DNA of 64,000 nucleotides from Rhizobium oryziradicis (GTDB lineage: Bacteria > Pseudomonadota > Alphaproteobacteria > Rhizobiales > Rhizobiaceae), in contig NZ_MKIM01000031.1 of NCBI RefSeq assembly GCF_001939045.1, positions 293,012 through 357,011 of the forward strand. Direction: 5' to 3'. Below the pieces are notes generated by a model. It was not told the DNA's origin, made no database searches, and was given only the letters and a program-made list of their open reading frames with translations. Positions 53,741 to 63,051 of the stretch are shown here, piece by piece. The position numbers and the translations under genes are program-made. Numbering within the stretch: the first letter of the stretch is position 1; each line of letters starts with the position of its first letter.

Positions 53741-56011
53741 ATGGATATGAACGAAATCAAAGAGATCTTTTTCCAGGAATGCGAGGAGCAACTCGCGGAA
53801 TTGGAATCGGGCCTTCTGAAAATGAATGATGGGGACCGGGACCCCGAAACGGTGAATGCCGTTTTCCGAGCCGTTCACTCCATCAAAGGGGGCGCTGGTG
53901 CGTTCGGTCTCGATGATCTCGTTGCCTTCGCGCATGTGTTTGAAACCACTCTTGATGGCGTTCGGTCCAATAAGCTGGAACCTCATCAGGAACTGATGAA
54001 AGTCATGCTTCGCTCAGCCGATGTGCTGGCGGATTTGACCAATGCGGCCAGAGATGGCGGCAGTGTTGACGAGGCCCGCTCCAGCGGTCTGGTCAAGGAA
54101 CTTGAAGCGCTTGCCAATGGGGAGACGCTGGCTCCTTCGGCTGCTCCAGCCCCTGCTCCCAAGGCGGCTGCAAAGCCGGCAGCCGCGCCTGCCCCTGCGC
54201 CAAGCGATGACAGCGGCTTCCAGCCAATCCCCTTCACGTTTGAAGGGTTTGGCGAAGAAGCGCCAGTGGATATTTCGACGTCGTTTGAAGTGACCTTCAA
54301 GCCCCGTGCCGATCTCTACTCCAAGGGCAATGACGCAACTCTGCTTCTGCGTGATCTGTCTCGCGTCGGTGACGTGAGCCTGCATTGCAATATTGACACC
54401 ATCCCGACGCTGGACATGCTGGACCCGGAATCCGCTTATTTTTCCTGGCGGGTGGTGGTCAAGACCGACAAGGGCGAAGAGAGTGTCCGCACGGTTTTTG
54501 AATTTGCCGAGTGGGATTGCGAACTCGACGTAAAACTTCTGGAAGAGTCGCCTGAAGGTGAAGCGGACGACGATCGGCCCATGGTGCCGGTTCCGTTTGA
54601 CCTTTCCGTGCTGGATGAAGGTGATGCTTCTGACGACAGCGACGCGCAGAGCCTGGCCGAACAAGCCGTTGAAGCTGCAGAGACGGCAACCAATGTTGCC
54701 AACGCTGTTGCCGCAGCTGCAAAGCCGAAAAAGGAATCACCTGCGGCTGCCGCAGCGGCTGCCGCTGCTGCCGCAGCACAGAATCAGGCCGCCGCATCTG
54801 CGGCTGGTCAGACCATCCGCGTTGATCTCGACCGTGTTGACCGCCTGATCAATCTGGTGGGAGAATTGGTTATCAATCAGGCCATGCTCTCGCAGAGCGT
54901 GATCGAGAATGACACCAATGGCACATCCTCGATCAACATGGGGTTGGAAGAACTTCAGCAACTGACTCGCGAGATTCAGGACTCGGTTATGGCCATCCGC
55001 GCTCAGCCGGTGAAGCCTGTCTTCCAGCGCATGTCGCGTATCGTTCGCGAAGTGGCCGATATGGTGGGCAAGTCGATCCGTCTGGTCACGGAAGGTGAAA
55101 ACACCGAAGTGGACAAGACGGTTATCGACAAGCTTGCCGAGCCGCTGACCCACATGATCCGTAATGCCGTGGACCACGGGATTGAAACCCCTGAAAAACG
55201 CACAGCCGCTGGTAAAAATCCAGAAGGCACTGTCAAGCTCACTGCAAAGCATCGCTCAGGCCGTATTGTCATCGAGTTGGTGGATGACGGTGCCGGTATC
55301 AATCGCGAGCGCGTGCGCCAGAAAGCGATTGACAACGATATTATTGCTGCCGATTCCAATTTGTCGGATGAAGAAGTCGATAACCTGATCTTCATGCCCG
55401 GCTTTTCAACGGCAGACAAGATTTCGGACATTTCGGGCCGTGGCGTGGGTATGGACGTGGTCAAGCGTTCTATTCAGGCGCTTGGTGGTCGTATTTCTAT
55501 CAGCTCTCGCCCGGGCCATGGCTCAACCTTCACCATGAGCTTGCCGCTCACACTTGCCGTTCTTGATGGTATGGTGGTGACAGTTGCGGGCCAGACTTTG
55601 GTTGTTCCGTTGACGGCAATTGTTGAGACCTTGCAGCCGGAAGCTGCAAATATTCATTCATTTGGCGCAAATCAGCGGTTGATTTCGATCCGTAACAGCT
55701 TCTGCCCATTGGTCGATGTGGGTCGTATTCTGAATTTCCGCTCCAGTCAGGCCAATCCGGTCGATGGTGTTGCACTTTTGGTGGAATCTGAAGGCGGCGG
55801 CCAGCGCGCACTGATGGTTGATGCCATTCAAGGCCAGCGTCAGGTCGTTATCAAGTCTCTGGAAGCGAACTATACGCATGTGCCGGGCATCGCTGCGGCA
55901 ACCATTCTGGGTGATGGTCGTGTGGCTCTTATTCTGGATGTGGATGCTGTTGTGTCAGCGTCTCGTGGCCAATCCCTCAGGCAAGAAATGTCTCTGGCAG
56001 TTGCGGGATAA
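53741..56011 (+). CDS. cheA: Chemotaxis histidine kinase CheA
   Basis: The 756-residue kinase phosphorylates CheY and CheB. In order: the HPt domain with His46 in FRAVHSIKGGAGAFGL, an Ala/Pro-rich linker, and an acidic CheY-binding domain (FKPRADLYSKGNDATLLLRD). A second Ala-rich linker follows with a run of about 13 alanines, then the dimerisation domain (RVDRLINLVGELVINQAML), the ATPase (RNAVDHGIETPEKR; DDGAGINRERV; GRGVGMDVVKRSI) and the C-terminal CheW-like domain (GQTLVVPLTAIVETLQPEA). It is the third kinase-pathway gene in the operon. The next gene in S. meliloti is cheW; here a degenerate CheW-like frame follows. Confidence 0.96.
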   Translation: MDMNEIKEIFFQECEEQLAELESGLLKMNDGDRDPETVNAVFRAVHSIKGGAGAFGLDDLVAFAHVFETTLDGVRSNKLEPHQELMKVMLRSADVLADLTNAARDGGSVDEARSSGLVKELEALANGETLAPSAAPAPAPKAAAKPAAAPAPAPSDDSGFQPIPFTFEGFGEEAPVDISTSFEVTFKPRADLYSKGNDATLLLRDLSRVGDVSLHCNIDTIPTLDMLDPESAYFSWRVVVKTDKGEESVRTVFEFAEWDCELDVKLLEESPEGEADDDRPMVPVPFDLSVLDEGDASDDSDAQSLAEQAVEAAETATNVANAVAAAAKPKKESPAAAAAAAAAAAAQNQAAASAAGQTIRVDLDRVDRLINLVGELVINQAMLSQSVIENDTNGTSSINMGLEELQQLTREIQDSVMAIRAQPVKPVFQRMSRIVREVADMVGKSIRLVTEGENTEVDKTVIDKLAEPLTHMIRNAVDHGIETPEKRTAAGKNPEGTVKLTAKHRSGRIVIELVDDGAGINRERVRQKAIDNDIIAADSNLSDEEVDNLIFMPGFSTADKISDISGRGVGMDVVKRSIQALGGRISISSRPGHGSTFTMSLPLTLAVLDGMVVTVAGQTLVVPLTAIVETLQPEAANIHSFGANQRLISIRNSFCPLVDVGRILNFRSSQANPVDGVALLVESEGGGQRALMVDAIQGQRQVVIKSLEANYTHVPGIAAATILGDGRVALILDVDAVVSASRGQSLRQEMSLAVAG

Positions 56012-56015
56012 TATC

Positions 56016-56366
56016 ATGATGTCTGTGCGCAAGAATTCTGGTGCCAAGGCAAGAAAGCGTAACGCTCTTTGCAGAAGCGACAGGGATTCCTGTGCCAATA
56101 CTCTGTCGGTAAGCGGGAACGCGGGTGCAAGCCCCGCGCAGACCTGCATCCAAGCAGATGGTGACATCATGGGCGTGATGAATTTGTGTCGTGTGGGTCT
56201 TGCGATTGTTTGCCAAGTCTCAAGGCTTTGGGTGCTGCTGTTACCCAAGGCTTCATCCTTTCCTCAGCGTCAATATGGTCGAGATGGTCTGGCTATCGAT
56301 AAATGGATGTTCTGTTTCATCGTATGGGCAGACGTTCTTCCACAATCTGAAAGCGAAGCGGCATGA
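56016..56366 (+). pseudogene. Degenerate CheW-like frame between cheA and cheR
   Basis: A 116-codon frame opens 4 nt after cheA and its TGA overlaps the cheR ATG by four bases (ATGA), just as a real che gene would. Two fragments resemble CheW: IMMSVRKNSG at the start (compare IMSVREIRG of typical rhizobial CheW), and GDIMGVMNLCRVGLAIV, in which GVMNL is identical to the intact CheW of this window and the next residues follow the NLRGxVLPIV pattern. The 40 residues between them and the C-terminal half do not resemble CheW, so the sequence looks scrambled by substitutions, indels or frameshifts. It may be a dead cheW left after its job moved to the orphan cheW at 38.6 kb; a chance open frame is the alternative. 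Confidence 0.45.
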
Positions 56367-57271
56367 TATCCACATTTTCTGCGAATAGCCGTCAGTCGGA
56401 TGATGAGGTCATGGCCAGTGGTGAATATCCGCTGACACGTCGCGACTTGAACGAAATTGCGGCAATGATCTATGCCGACGCCGGCATTGCATTGAACGAT
56501 TCGAAAGCCTCGCTGGTGTATTCGCGGCTCTCGAAGCATATTCGCAATTTGGGTCTGCGTGGCTTTCGCGAATATTGCGCCCTTGTGGCGTCGCCGGAAG
56601 GGGCACCTGAGCGGCGGGAAATGTTGTCGCATTTGACCACCAATTTCACGCGGTTTTTCCGTGAAAATCATCATTTCGATCACCTGCGAACCGAGGTTCT
56701 GCCGGGCTTGATTGCCCGCGCCAAGGCGGGTGGACGCGTTCGGATCTGGTCTGCCGCGTGTTCGGATGGTCAGGAGCCTTACTCAATCGCCCTGACGGTT
56801 TTGTCGATGATGCAGAACGTGATGGATTATGATTTCCGCATTCTGGCAACAGATATCGATCCCAAGATCCTGGCGCTGGCGCGGGCCGGTGCTTATGACG
56901 AAACCGCACTGGAAACAGTCAATCCGGCCATGCGCAAGCAGTGGTTCAAGGAAGTTGACATTGGCGGTCGTCGCAAGTTTCAGATTGACGATCGGGTTAA
57001 GCGCCTGATCACATTCAATGAGTTGAATTTGATGGCGCAATGGCCGTTCAAAGGTCCTTTTGATGTGATTTTCTGCCGTAACGTGGTGATTTATTTTGAC
57101 GAGCCAACACAAGTGAAGATCTGGTCGCGTTTTGCCGGGCTTTTGCCCGAGGGAGGCCATCTTTACATCGGCCACTCTGAACGGGTTTCGGGCGATCCGA
57201 AGAACCTTTTCGACAACACCGGCATTACGACCTACAAATATATTGGCAAGTCTGGAGGGCGCAAAACATGA
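56363..57271 (+). CDS. cheR: Chemoreceptor methyltransferase CheR
   Basis: CheR methylates glutamates of chemoreceptors with S-adenosylmethionine. The 302-residue protein has the N-terminal helical domain (LTRRDLNEIAAMIYADAGIA) and FTRFFRENHHFD. The SAM-binding domain has RIWSAACSDGQEPYSIAL and ILATDIDPKILALARAGAYD, then FDVIFCRNVVIYFDEP. Its start overlaps the stop of the CheW-like frame, and its stop overlaps the cheB start (ATGA). Confidence 0.96.
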   Translation: MISTFSANSRQSDDEVMASGEYPLTRRDLNEIAAMIYADAGIALNDSKASLVYSRLSKHIRNLGLRGFREYCALVASPEGAPERREMLSHLTTNFTRFFRENHHFDHLRTEVLPGLIARAKAGGRVRIWSAACSDGQEPYSIALTVLSMMQNVMDYDFRILATDIDPKILALARAGAYDETALETVNPAMRKQWFKEVDIGGRRKFQIDDRVKRLITFNELNLMAQWPFKGPFDVIFCRNVVIYFDEPTQVKIWSRFAGLLPEGGHLYIGHSERVSGDPKNLFDNTGITTYKYIGKSGGRKT

Positions 57272-58305
57272 TGGCACGTGCCCGCGTTCTGGTGGTCGAT
57301 GACAGCGCAACAATGCGCGGATTGATCACTGCCGTTCTCAATTCGGATCCAGATGTCAGCGTTATCGGTCAGGCTGGCGACGCCATGGAAGCTCGAGCTG
57401 CTATCAAGCAGTTGAATCCAGACGTTGTGACGCTGGATATCGAGATGCCAAATATGAATGGCCTCGAATTTCTGGAAAAGATCATGCGGTTGCGGCCAAT
57501 GCCGGTGATCATGGTGTCCACCATGACCCATCGCGGTGCTGAAGCCACCCTGGCTGCTTTGGAAATTGGCGCGTTTGATTGTGTTGGCAAGCCCATGCCG
57601 GGCGATGCACGGCCCTTTGGCGATCTGGCGGAAAAAGTAAAGGCGGCTGCGCGTTCGCAACGGCGCGTTGCCGGTCCTGCGGCCATTGCGGCAAAGCCCG
57701 CTACAGATTTTCGGGTCGGGCGCAAGATTGTTGCGATCGGTTCATCAACGGGTGGTGTGGAAGCCCTGATTTCTGTGCTCCAGAAGTTCCCACAGAATTG
57801 CCCTCCGACGGTGATCACGCAACATATGCCGCCGACGTTTACCAAGAGTTTCGCAGAACGGCTCAATCGTCTCTGCGCTCCTATCGTTCAGGAAGCAACG
57901 GATGGTGCCCGGCTGGAAATTGGCAGAATTTATCTTGCTCCCGGTGGGGATCGGCATCTGCAGGTGGTAACCCCCTCCGCCCCCAGCTGCCGATTGATCG
58001 AATCAGGTCCGGTTAACGGACATCGGCCTTCGGTTGATGTTTTGTTTGACTCGGTTGCTGAACTGGCTGGACGCAATGCCGTCGGTGTCATACTCACGGG
58101 TATGGGACGTGACGGGGCGTCGGGACTGCTCAAAATGCGAAGTGCGGGTGCACGAACAATTGGGCAAAACGAGAAGACCTGTGTGGTCTATGGCATGCCT
58201 CGCGTCGCCCATGAATTGGGAGCTGTCGAGCATCAATTGCCGCTTGGCTCAATCGGCGAAGAAATTCTAAAACTTACGGCCGCACGGAAAGAAGGTTCGG
58301 AATAA
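57268..58305 (+). CDS. cheB: Chemoreceptor methylesterase/deamidase CheB
   Basis: CheB removes methyl groups from chemoreceptors when phosphorylated by CheA. The 345-residue protein has an N-terminal receiver (VLVVDDSATMRGLITAVLNS; Asp in TLDIEMPNMNGLEFL), a linker at about 135-155, and the C-terminal esterase domain. The catalytic Ser is in AIGSSTGGVEALISVL, the His in VITQHMPPTFT and the Asp in LTGMGRDGASGLL. The start may be 57268 or the second ATG three bases on. It overlaps cheR at the start and cheY2 at the stop (TAATG). Confidence 0.96.
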   Translation: MMARARVLVVDDSATMRGLITAVLNSDPDVSVIGQAGDAMEARAAIKQLNPDVVTLDIEMPNMNGLEFLEKIMRLRPMPVIMVSTMTHRGAEATLAALEIGAFDCVGKPMPGDARPFGDLAEKVKAAARSQRRVAGPAAIAAKPATDFRVGRKIVAIGSSTGGVEALISVLQKFPQNCPPTVITQHMPPTFTKSFAERLNRLCAPIVQEATDGARLEIGRIYLAPGGDRHLQVVTPSAPSCRLIESGPVNGHRPSVDVLFDSVAELAGRNAVGVILTGMGRDGASGLLKMRSAGARTIGQNEKTCVVYGMPRVAHELGAVEHQLPLGSIGEEILKLTAARKEGSE

Positions 58306-58694
58306 TGTCAATAGCAGAGAAAATTAAAGTCCTGATTGTGGACGACCAGGTGACCAGCCGCTTGCTCTTGAGTGATGCGCTGACGCAGCTTGGTTTCAAA
58401 CAGATTACTGCCGCCGGCGACGGCGAACAGGGCATGAAGATTATGGCGCAGCAGCCTCATCATCTCGTGATTTCTGACTTCAACATGCCGAAGATGGATG
58501 GTCTTGGGCTGCTTCAGGCGGTGAGAAGCAATCCCACCACCAAGAAGGCGGCGTTTATCATTCTGACGGCTCAGGGCGACAGAGCGCTGGTGCAGAAAGC
58601 CGCGCAACTGGGGGCCAATAACGTTCTGGCGAAGCCGTTTACCATCGAAAAGATGAAGGCGGCCATTGAAGCTGTTTTCGGAGCATTAAAATGA
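58305..58694 (+). CDS. cheY2: Response regulator CheY2
   Basis: A 129-residue receiver, probably the motor-binding CheY. The phospho-Asp lies in LVISDFNMPKMDGLG, and the Lys is in NVLAKPFTIEKM. It overlaps both neighbours (cheB by one base, cheD by four), so the whole che operon is translationally coupled from here to cheD. Confidence 0.94.
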   Translation: MSIAEKIKVLIVDDQVTSRLLLSDALTQLGFKQITAAGDGEQGMKIMAQQPHHLVISDFNMPKMDGLGLLQAVRSNPTTKKAAFIILTAQGDRALVQKAAQLGANNVLAKPFTIEKMKAAIEAVFGALK

Positions 58695-59245
58695 CGAACG
58701 AAGCTGCGGCGCGCAGGGTTCATATTATTCAAGGAGAATACAAGGTTATCAGTGACCCGGATGTGGTCCTGTCAACCATCCTGGGGTCCTGTGTCGCTGC
58801 ATGCTTGCGTGATCCAGTCGCTGGCGTCGGAGGTATGAACCACTTCCTTCTGCCGGGGTCTGCAAACCCCGGCATGGGCGGTGGAGATGCAACACGCTAC
58901 GGTGTTCATTTGATGGAGTTGTTGATCAACGGTCTCCTGAAAAAGGGTGCGAAGCGTGAGCGGATCGAAGCGAAAGTCTTTGGTGGAGCCAAGACGATTG
59001 CGACATTCTCAAATGTTGGCGAACAGAACGCCGCGTTTGCGATGCAGTTTTTGAGAGATGAAGGCATCAAAGTTGTCGGTTCTTCAACCGGCGGCGAACA
59101 TGGCAGAAAGCTGGAGTTTTGGCCTGTGAGCGGCCGTGCTCGTCAGTATCCTCTCACGGGTGCAGAAACGCAAAAGACGGTTGCTCAGGAACAGCGTCCA
59201 GCGCCAGTTCAGAAGCCGGTCGAAAGCTCGATCGAGTTCTTTTAA
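58691..59245 (+). CDS. cheD: Chemoreceptor deamidase CheD
   Basis: CheD deamidates glutamines of chemoreceptors. The 184-residue protein has the catalytic Cys in TILGSCVAACLRDP, the His in GGMNHFLLPG and the conserved RIEAKVFGGAKT. Length and placement are typical. A 311-nt region without a recognisable gene follows before cheT. Confidence 0.94.
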   Translation: MTNEAAARRVHIIQGEYKVISDPDVVLSTILGSCVAACLRDPVAGVGGMNHFLLPGSANPGMGGGDATRYGVHLMELLINGLLKKGAKRERIEAKVFGGAKTIATFSNVGEQNAAFAMQFLRDEGIKVVGSSTGGEHGRKLEFWPVSGRARQYPLTGAETQKTVAQEQRPAPVQKPVESSIEFF

Positions 59246-59556
59246 GAGCATCGCCTTGCGTCTGGTTGCGCGTGGTCTGGTGTGGGAGTGAGCTGTCGCC
59301 GAAAAATGAGTTCAGGCGCGCTCAAAGGAAGAGAAGGCGAAGGCAGGAAGGATCAATTGGATCCCGTGTCGTTGCCCGGAGAAGCACCAGGATTGGGCCT
59401 CATGATTTGAGCGGGGCCGCGTTTTGGTGGGGCAGATGTGTCGAAAGGGGATTGATCCCGTTGTCGACGAAAAGTGTACGCGGATCTGTTTTTTGTCAAA
59501 AAAATAGTCCGGAAATCGATGCCATTCGAAAGTATTTGACGCAGGAGGCCACGAGC

Positions 59557-59913
59557 ATGCAAGAATCACTGCCAGAAATTCTGATGCGTGTCGTGACGGA
59601 ATTGCACGACGTTGCTTATCTGATTGAGCGAATTGAGCCTCAGCTTCTTGATATCGCGGGCCCCAAAGCAATGGAAAATCCAGATACTCTTAAAGTCCTG
59701 CAAGGCATTGATCTCGCTGTGCAGAAATCGAGAGGGCTCGCCGAATTTATTGATACGATAACCGCTGATGTTTCCAATGAATGGACGGTGGATATGACCA
59801 CAGCCTTGAGCCTGGTGAAATTGAGCGAAATGAAACGTGCTCTCGGAGATGGCTTGCGCCATGGACATTCCCAGCCGCTTACCAAGGTTGCTGGAGACTT
59901 TGATTTCTTCTAA
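59557..59913 (+). CDS. cheT: CheT-like chemotaxis protein
   Basis: The 118-residue helical protein starts MQESLPEILMRVVTELHDVA and has AGGAGG upstream of the ATG. It corresponds to the last gene of the S. meliloti che operon, CheT, reported to take part in signal termination with a DxxxQ phosphatase motif. Here that motif is D52-L-A-V-Q56 in QGIDLAVQKSRG. It lies 311 nt after cheD, further than the other che genes lie from one another. The gap 59246-59556 shows no gene. A strong terminator follows. Confidence 0.8.
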   Translation: MQESLPEILMRVVTELHDVAYLIERIEPQLLDIAGPKAMENPDTLKVLQGIDLAVQKSRGLAEFIDTITADVSNEWTVDMTTALSLVKLSEMKRALGDGLRHGHSQPLTKVAGDFDFF

Positions 59914-59978
59914 TCCCGGCCACTGAAAATCAGTATCCTCATCGTCTCTGGCGCTTGTCGCCGCGGCACCGTCATTGG

Positions 59979-60012
59979 AAAAAACGGATCTGTCCATGCG
60001 GTCCGTTTTTTT
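59979..60012 (+). terminator. Rho-independent terminator of the che operon
   Basis: Arms aaaaaacggatc and ggtccgtttttt pair (one wobble) around a 9-nt loop, followed by a T-run. It lies 66 nt after the cheT stop. The following 249 nt before fliF hold no gene and should contain the fliF promoter. Confidence 0.9.
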
Positions 60013-60261
60013 CGTTATCGGGCTCAAAAGTGGGAACCTGCTTTCGGGTGAAACTGATGCAGCAGATTTAATGTGATACAGCGTGCTTTGTGCGCCATAT
60101 ATGGCGGATAGTGTTGTTGCCGCGTCAGTGAGCAGCCTTCAGATGAGTGCCGGGATCTATTTTCAGTTTCGGCTTAAGCGAAACGTTCGCGCAAGTTTCG
60201 AATTCTAATGTCTCGAATAAGGCAAATGCCGTAACCTCATTCATTGACGGTGCGAGACAGA

Positions 60262-61953
60262 ATGAATCTGTTAAATCAATTACTACAAGTCTTCAAAAAC
60301 CTATCATCCCTAGGTCCGACGAAACTATGGACGCTTGGTGGTGTCGGTGTCGTCTCTGTGGCTTTGATCATAGGTGCCGCTTTTTTCGTCAACAAACCGG
60401 CGTATGAAACGCTGTATGTTGGCTTGGAAAAGAACGATATCAACCAGATCAGCATGGCTTTGGCCGAGTCCGGCATCAATTTTGCCACCGGAACCGACGG
60501 CAAAAGCATTCAGGTTGAAGCAGGTATGACGGGCAAAGCCCGGCTGATGTTGGCCGAGCGTGGCTTGCCCAGCAGCACCAATGCTGGCTACGAACTGTTC
60601 GATAATGTTGGCTCTCTGGGGCTGACGTCATTCATGCAGGAAGTGACCCGTGTTCGGGCCCTGGAGGGCGAAATCGGACGAACGATCCAGCAGATCAGCG
60701 GTGTCGCTGCCGCGCGTGTCCATATCGTTATGCCAGATGTTGGCGATTTCAGACGCGGCACACAGAAGCCGACCGCTTCCGTTATGATCCGCGCCAGCAC
60801 ATCAACAGGCCGTAAAGTTGCTGCATCTATCCGCCATCTGGTGGCTTCGGCTGTTCCCGGCCTTGAAGTTGATGATGTTACGATTCTGGATTCGACTGGC
60901 CAGTTGCTGGCATCGGGCGATGAATCGGGCGGTGCTGCCAACCGCAATCTGGGCGTTGCCCAATCTGTTCAGCAGGAAATCGAGTCGAACATCGATAAAG
61001 CGCTTGCGCCATTCCTGGGCATGGACAATTTCCGCTCCAGCGTCACAGCGCAGTTGAATACGGACCAACAGCAAATCCAGCAGACGGTCTACGATCCTGA
61101 TTCGAAGGTTGAGCGCTCGGTTCGCACCACCAAAGAAGCGCAGAAATCCCAGCAGAAGCAATCTGATACTGCGGCAACCGTTGAGCAGAACATCCCGCAA
61201 GCTGCACCGCAGGCCGGTGGTGGTGGACCTGAATCGTCTGATCAGCAGGACAAAAAAGAAGAGCAAACCAACTACGAAATCAATTCGACCACCACCGCGA
61301 CGGTGAGAACAGGCTATAAGCTTGAGAAATTGTCGGTGGCGGTTGTGGTGAACAGGCAGCGTATCGCCGCTATGGTTGGCGAACCCGCCGATCAAGCCAA
61401 GGTCGATGCCTATCTGGCCGAAATGCAGAAAATTGTCGCATCGGCAGCGGGCCTCGACACCAAGCGTGGCGATGTTGTAACCGTGACACCGATGGACTTC
61501 CTGGAAAACCAGCTTCTGGATGAAGCACCGACAGGTCCAGGCGTGATGGAAATCCTGAGCCGCAACCTTGCCGGTATCATCAACTCGCTTGCCTTCCTGG
61601 CTGTTGCTTTCCTGGTTGTCTGGATGGGCATTCGTCCAATGGTTCGCTCCATGGGCGGCGGCAGTGGTCTGGCCCTCGAGGGTGGTACTGAAGCTGCGGC
61701 AGGCCTTGAGCTTCCCGACTTCTCGCCGGGCCTTGATCTGGATGCCGGTGGTGGTGGCCTGATGGATGGGTTCGGTTCTGACTTTGGCTTTGACAGCGCC
61801 GATGATGTTCTTGCCCTTGATAATGATCCGAACGGTGGCTTCAATCGCAGGGTTAGAGAAGGGCCCGAACGGAGACTGGCCCGCATGGTCGAGATTTCTG
61901 AAGAGCGTGCTGCCAAGATCCTTCGGAAATGGTCCGTGGAACACGCGGCCTAA
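60262..61953 (+). CDS. fliF: Flagellar MS-ring protein FliF
   Basis: FliF forms the MS ring of the flagellar basal body in the inner membrane. The 563-residue protein has membrane helices at about residues 25-45 and 440-462, with a large periplasmic part between them. YETLYVGLEKNDINQISMAL is the N-terminal ring-building motif and SAVPGLEVDDVTILDS the second. The cytoplasmic tail ends in MVEISEERAAKILRKWSV, the FliG-binding segment. The ATG at 60262 is preferred; TTG at 60244 is upstream. It lies directly after the che operon, as in other Rhizobiaceae. Confidence 0.95.
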   Translation: MNLLNQLLQVFKNLSSLGPTKLWTLGGVGVVSVALIIGAAFFVNKPAYETLYVGLEKNDINQISMALAESGINFATGTDGKSIQVEAGMTGKARLMLAERGLPSSTNAGYELFDNVGSLGLTSFMQEVTRVRALEGEIGRTIQQISGVAAARVHIVMPDVGDFRRGTQKPTASVMIRASTSTGRKVAASIRHLVASAVPGLEVDDVTILDSTGQLLASGDESGGAANRNLGVAQSVQQEIESNIDKALAPFLGMDNFRSSVTAQLNTDQQQIQQTVYDPDSKVERSVRTTKEAQKSQQKQSDTAATVEQNIPQAAPQAGGGGPESSDQQDKKEEQTNYEINSTTTATVRTGYKLEKLSVAVVVNRQRIAAMVGEPADQAKVDAYLAEMQKIVASAAGLDTKRGDVVTVTPMDFLENQLLDEAPTGPGVMEILSRNLAGIINSLAFLAVAFLVVWMGIRPMVRSMGGGSGLALEGGTEAAAGLELPDFSPGLDLDAGGGGLMDGFGSDFGFDSADDVLALDNDPNGGFNRRVREGPERRLARMVEISEERAAKILRKWSVEHAA

Positions 61954-61981
61954 CCTGCCCCACATTTCCTACGTCGATTTT

Positions 61982-62014
61982 GCTGCGCGGACACTCGTTC
62001 GCGCAGCTTCCTTT
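61982..62014 (+). terminator. Terminator-like hairpin after fliF
   Basis: Arms gctgcgcg and cgcgcagc form a perfect 8-bp stem with a 10-nt loop, followed by TTCCTTTTGG. It lies 28 nt after the fliF stop and separates fliF from visNR. The remaining gap to 62294 includes a 34-codon frame at 62178 that I do not regard as a gene. Confidence 0.65.
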
Positions 62015-62294
62015 TGGATGATGCTCAGAAGCCACACCTTCCGCGTTTCCCCTAGTGGTGTTTAACGAAGTTTTACCTAGAATAGGTTCAAGTGATTCGC
62101 GCATTTCGCGGGTCGCAGCATTTCCCCTGAATCCTTCGGTTTGAGGGGGTTATGAAACAAATTTCAAGTGTTACAGCATGTCTTTTGCAATTTTCGAGGT
62201 GCAGGGTGTTGTAATGAGCGTCACTGCGGAAATGGCGGCTTCCGTGGTAAAGCATAACGAGAGGTGCCGTATCATCCCTTGAAAGGGGAGCATT

Positions 62295-63041
62295 ATGAAT
62301 GTGGAACTCCTGGCACCGGTTGGTGATCAAGGGATCCGGAACCTGGTGGTGGCGGACAGGACCAACGGTCAAAGGTTGCGAGATCAAATGATCAAGCAGC
62401 TTTCAGCTGCGGCGTCCTTGGGAAATCTCCCTGTTGCCATGCGGATTCTGGCAGATTATGCCGGTGCTTCTCATTATTTGCTTGCGCGTTATGATCTCAT
62501 CCAGGAGCAGGGCCTGGACTTTGTCGTGACGGCCGATTGGCCATTTGATCTTGCACGCAGTCTTGCCAGTGAATTGGCTGGTTCGTGTTCCCGTGCAACG
62601 GAACTTGAAAAATGCATGGGCCTTCTCCAGGCTAAATTTGTCCTTTTGCCAACAAATATCGATGTGCCCGCTGGTGCCAGTCGTCAATATTGTTCCGTGA
62701 TGTTCAATGTTGGCCGCACCCGTCTTGCCTTGGTTTTGCTCTTGCCCGACGGCTTTGTGATTTCGCCGGATCGATTGCGCGATGTCGGTCTATTGGCCGC
62801 TTATTGTGTGAGCCTGTCTGCAGGGCGCTCTCAAAAAGCAGATCGGGATTTTGAGCTGACCGAGCGCGAACTTGAATGCCTGTTCTGGATTGCTGAAGGC
62901 AAGACCAGCGATGAAATCGCGACGATTTTGGGCATATCGCGCAATACGATTAACAATTATATCACTAGCGTCATGCGGAAGACGGCAACGAAAACCCGAT
63001 CAGAAGCAATCGCTTACGCTGTTCGAAACAACTTGGTCTAA
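62295..63041 (+). CDS. visN: LuxR-type motility regulator VisN
   Basis: VisN works with VisR as the top regulator of flagellar, motility and chemotaxis genes in Rhizobiaceae. The 248-residue protein has a ligand-binding-like N-terminal domain (about 1-170; MRILADYAGASHYLLARYDL) and a C-terminal LuxR helix-turn-helix (LTERELECLFWIAEGKTSDE, then IATILGISRNTINNYITSVM). AAAGGGGAG precedes the ATG. visR follows after 10 nt. Naming rests on the fliF-visN-visR order known in S. meliloti. Confidence 0.88.
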   Translation: MNVELLAPVGDQGIRNLVVADRTNGQRLRDQMIKQLSAAASLGNLPVAMRILADYAGASHYLLARYDLIQEQGLDFVVTADWPFDLARSLASELAGSCSRATELEKCMGLLQAKFVLLPTNIDVPAGASRQYCSVMFNVGRTRLALVLLLPDGFVISPDRLRDVGLLAAYCVSLSAGRSQKADRDFELTERELECLFWIAEGKTSDEIATILGISRNTINNYITSVMRKTATKTRSEAIAYAVRNNLV

Positions 63042-63051
63042 GAGGCGGTTT

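Noticed and set aside
56100..56170. Cobalamin-riboswitch-like string (gcgggaacgcgggtgcaag and cagacctgc)
   Set aside because: It resembles the GGGAA...GGTG core, but the downstream GGGAAG and the B12 box are missing and there is no cobalamin gene. The CheW-like frame explains the region better.
59119..59556. Upstream in-frame extension of cheT overlapping cheD
   Set aside because: The extension is rich in Arg and Trp and reads like translated non-coding DNA. The strong AGGAGG at 59543 marks the real start.
62178..62282. 34-codon frame between fliF and visN
   Set aside because: There is no ribosome binding site, the product is not membrane-like or otherwise distinctive, and it lies in the likely visN promoter region.
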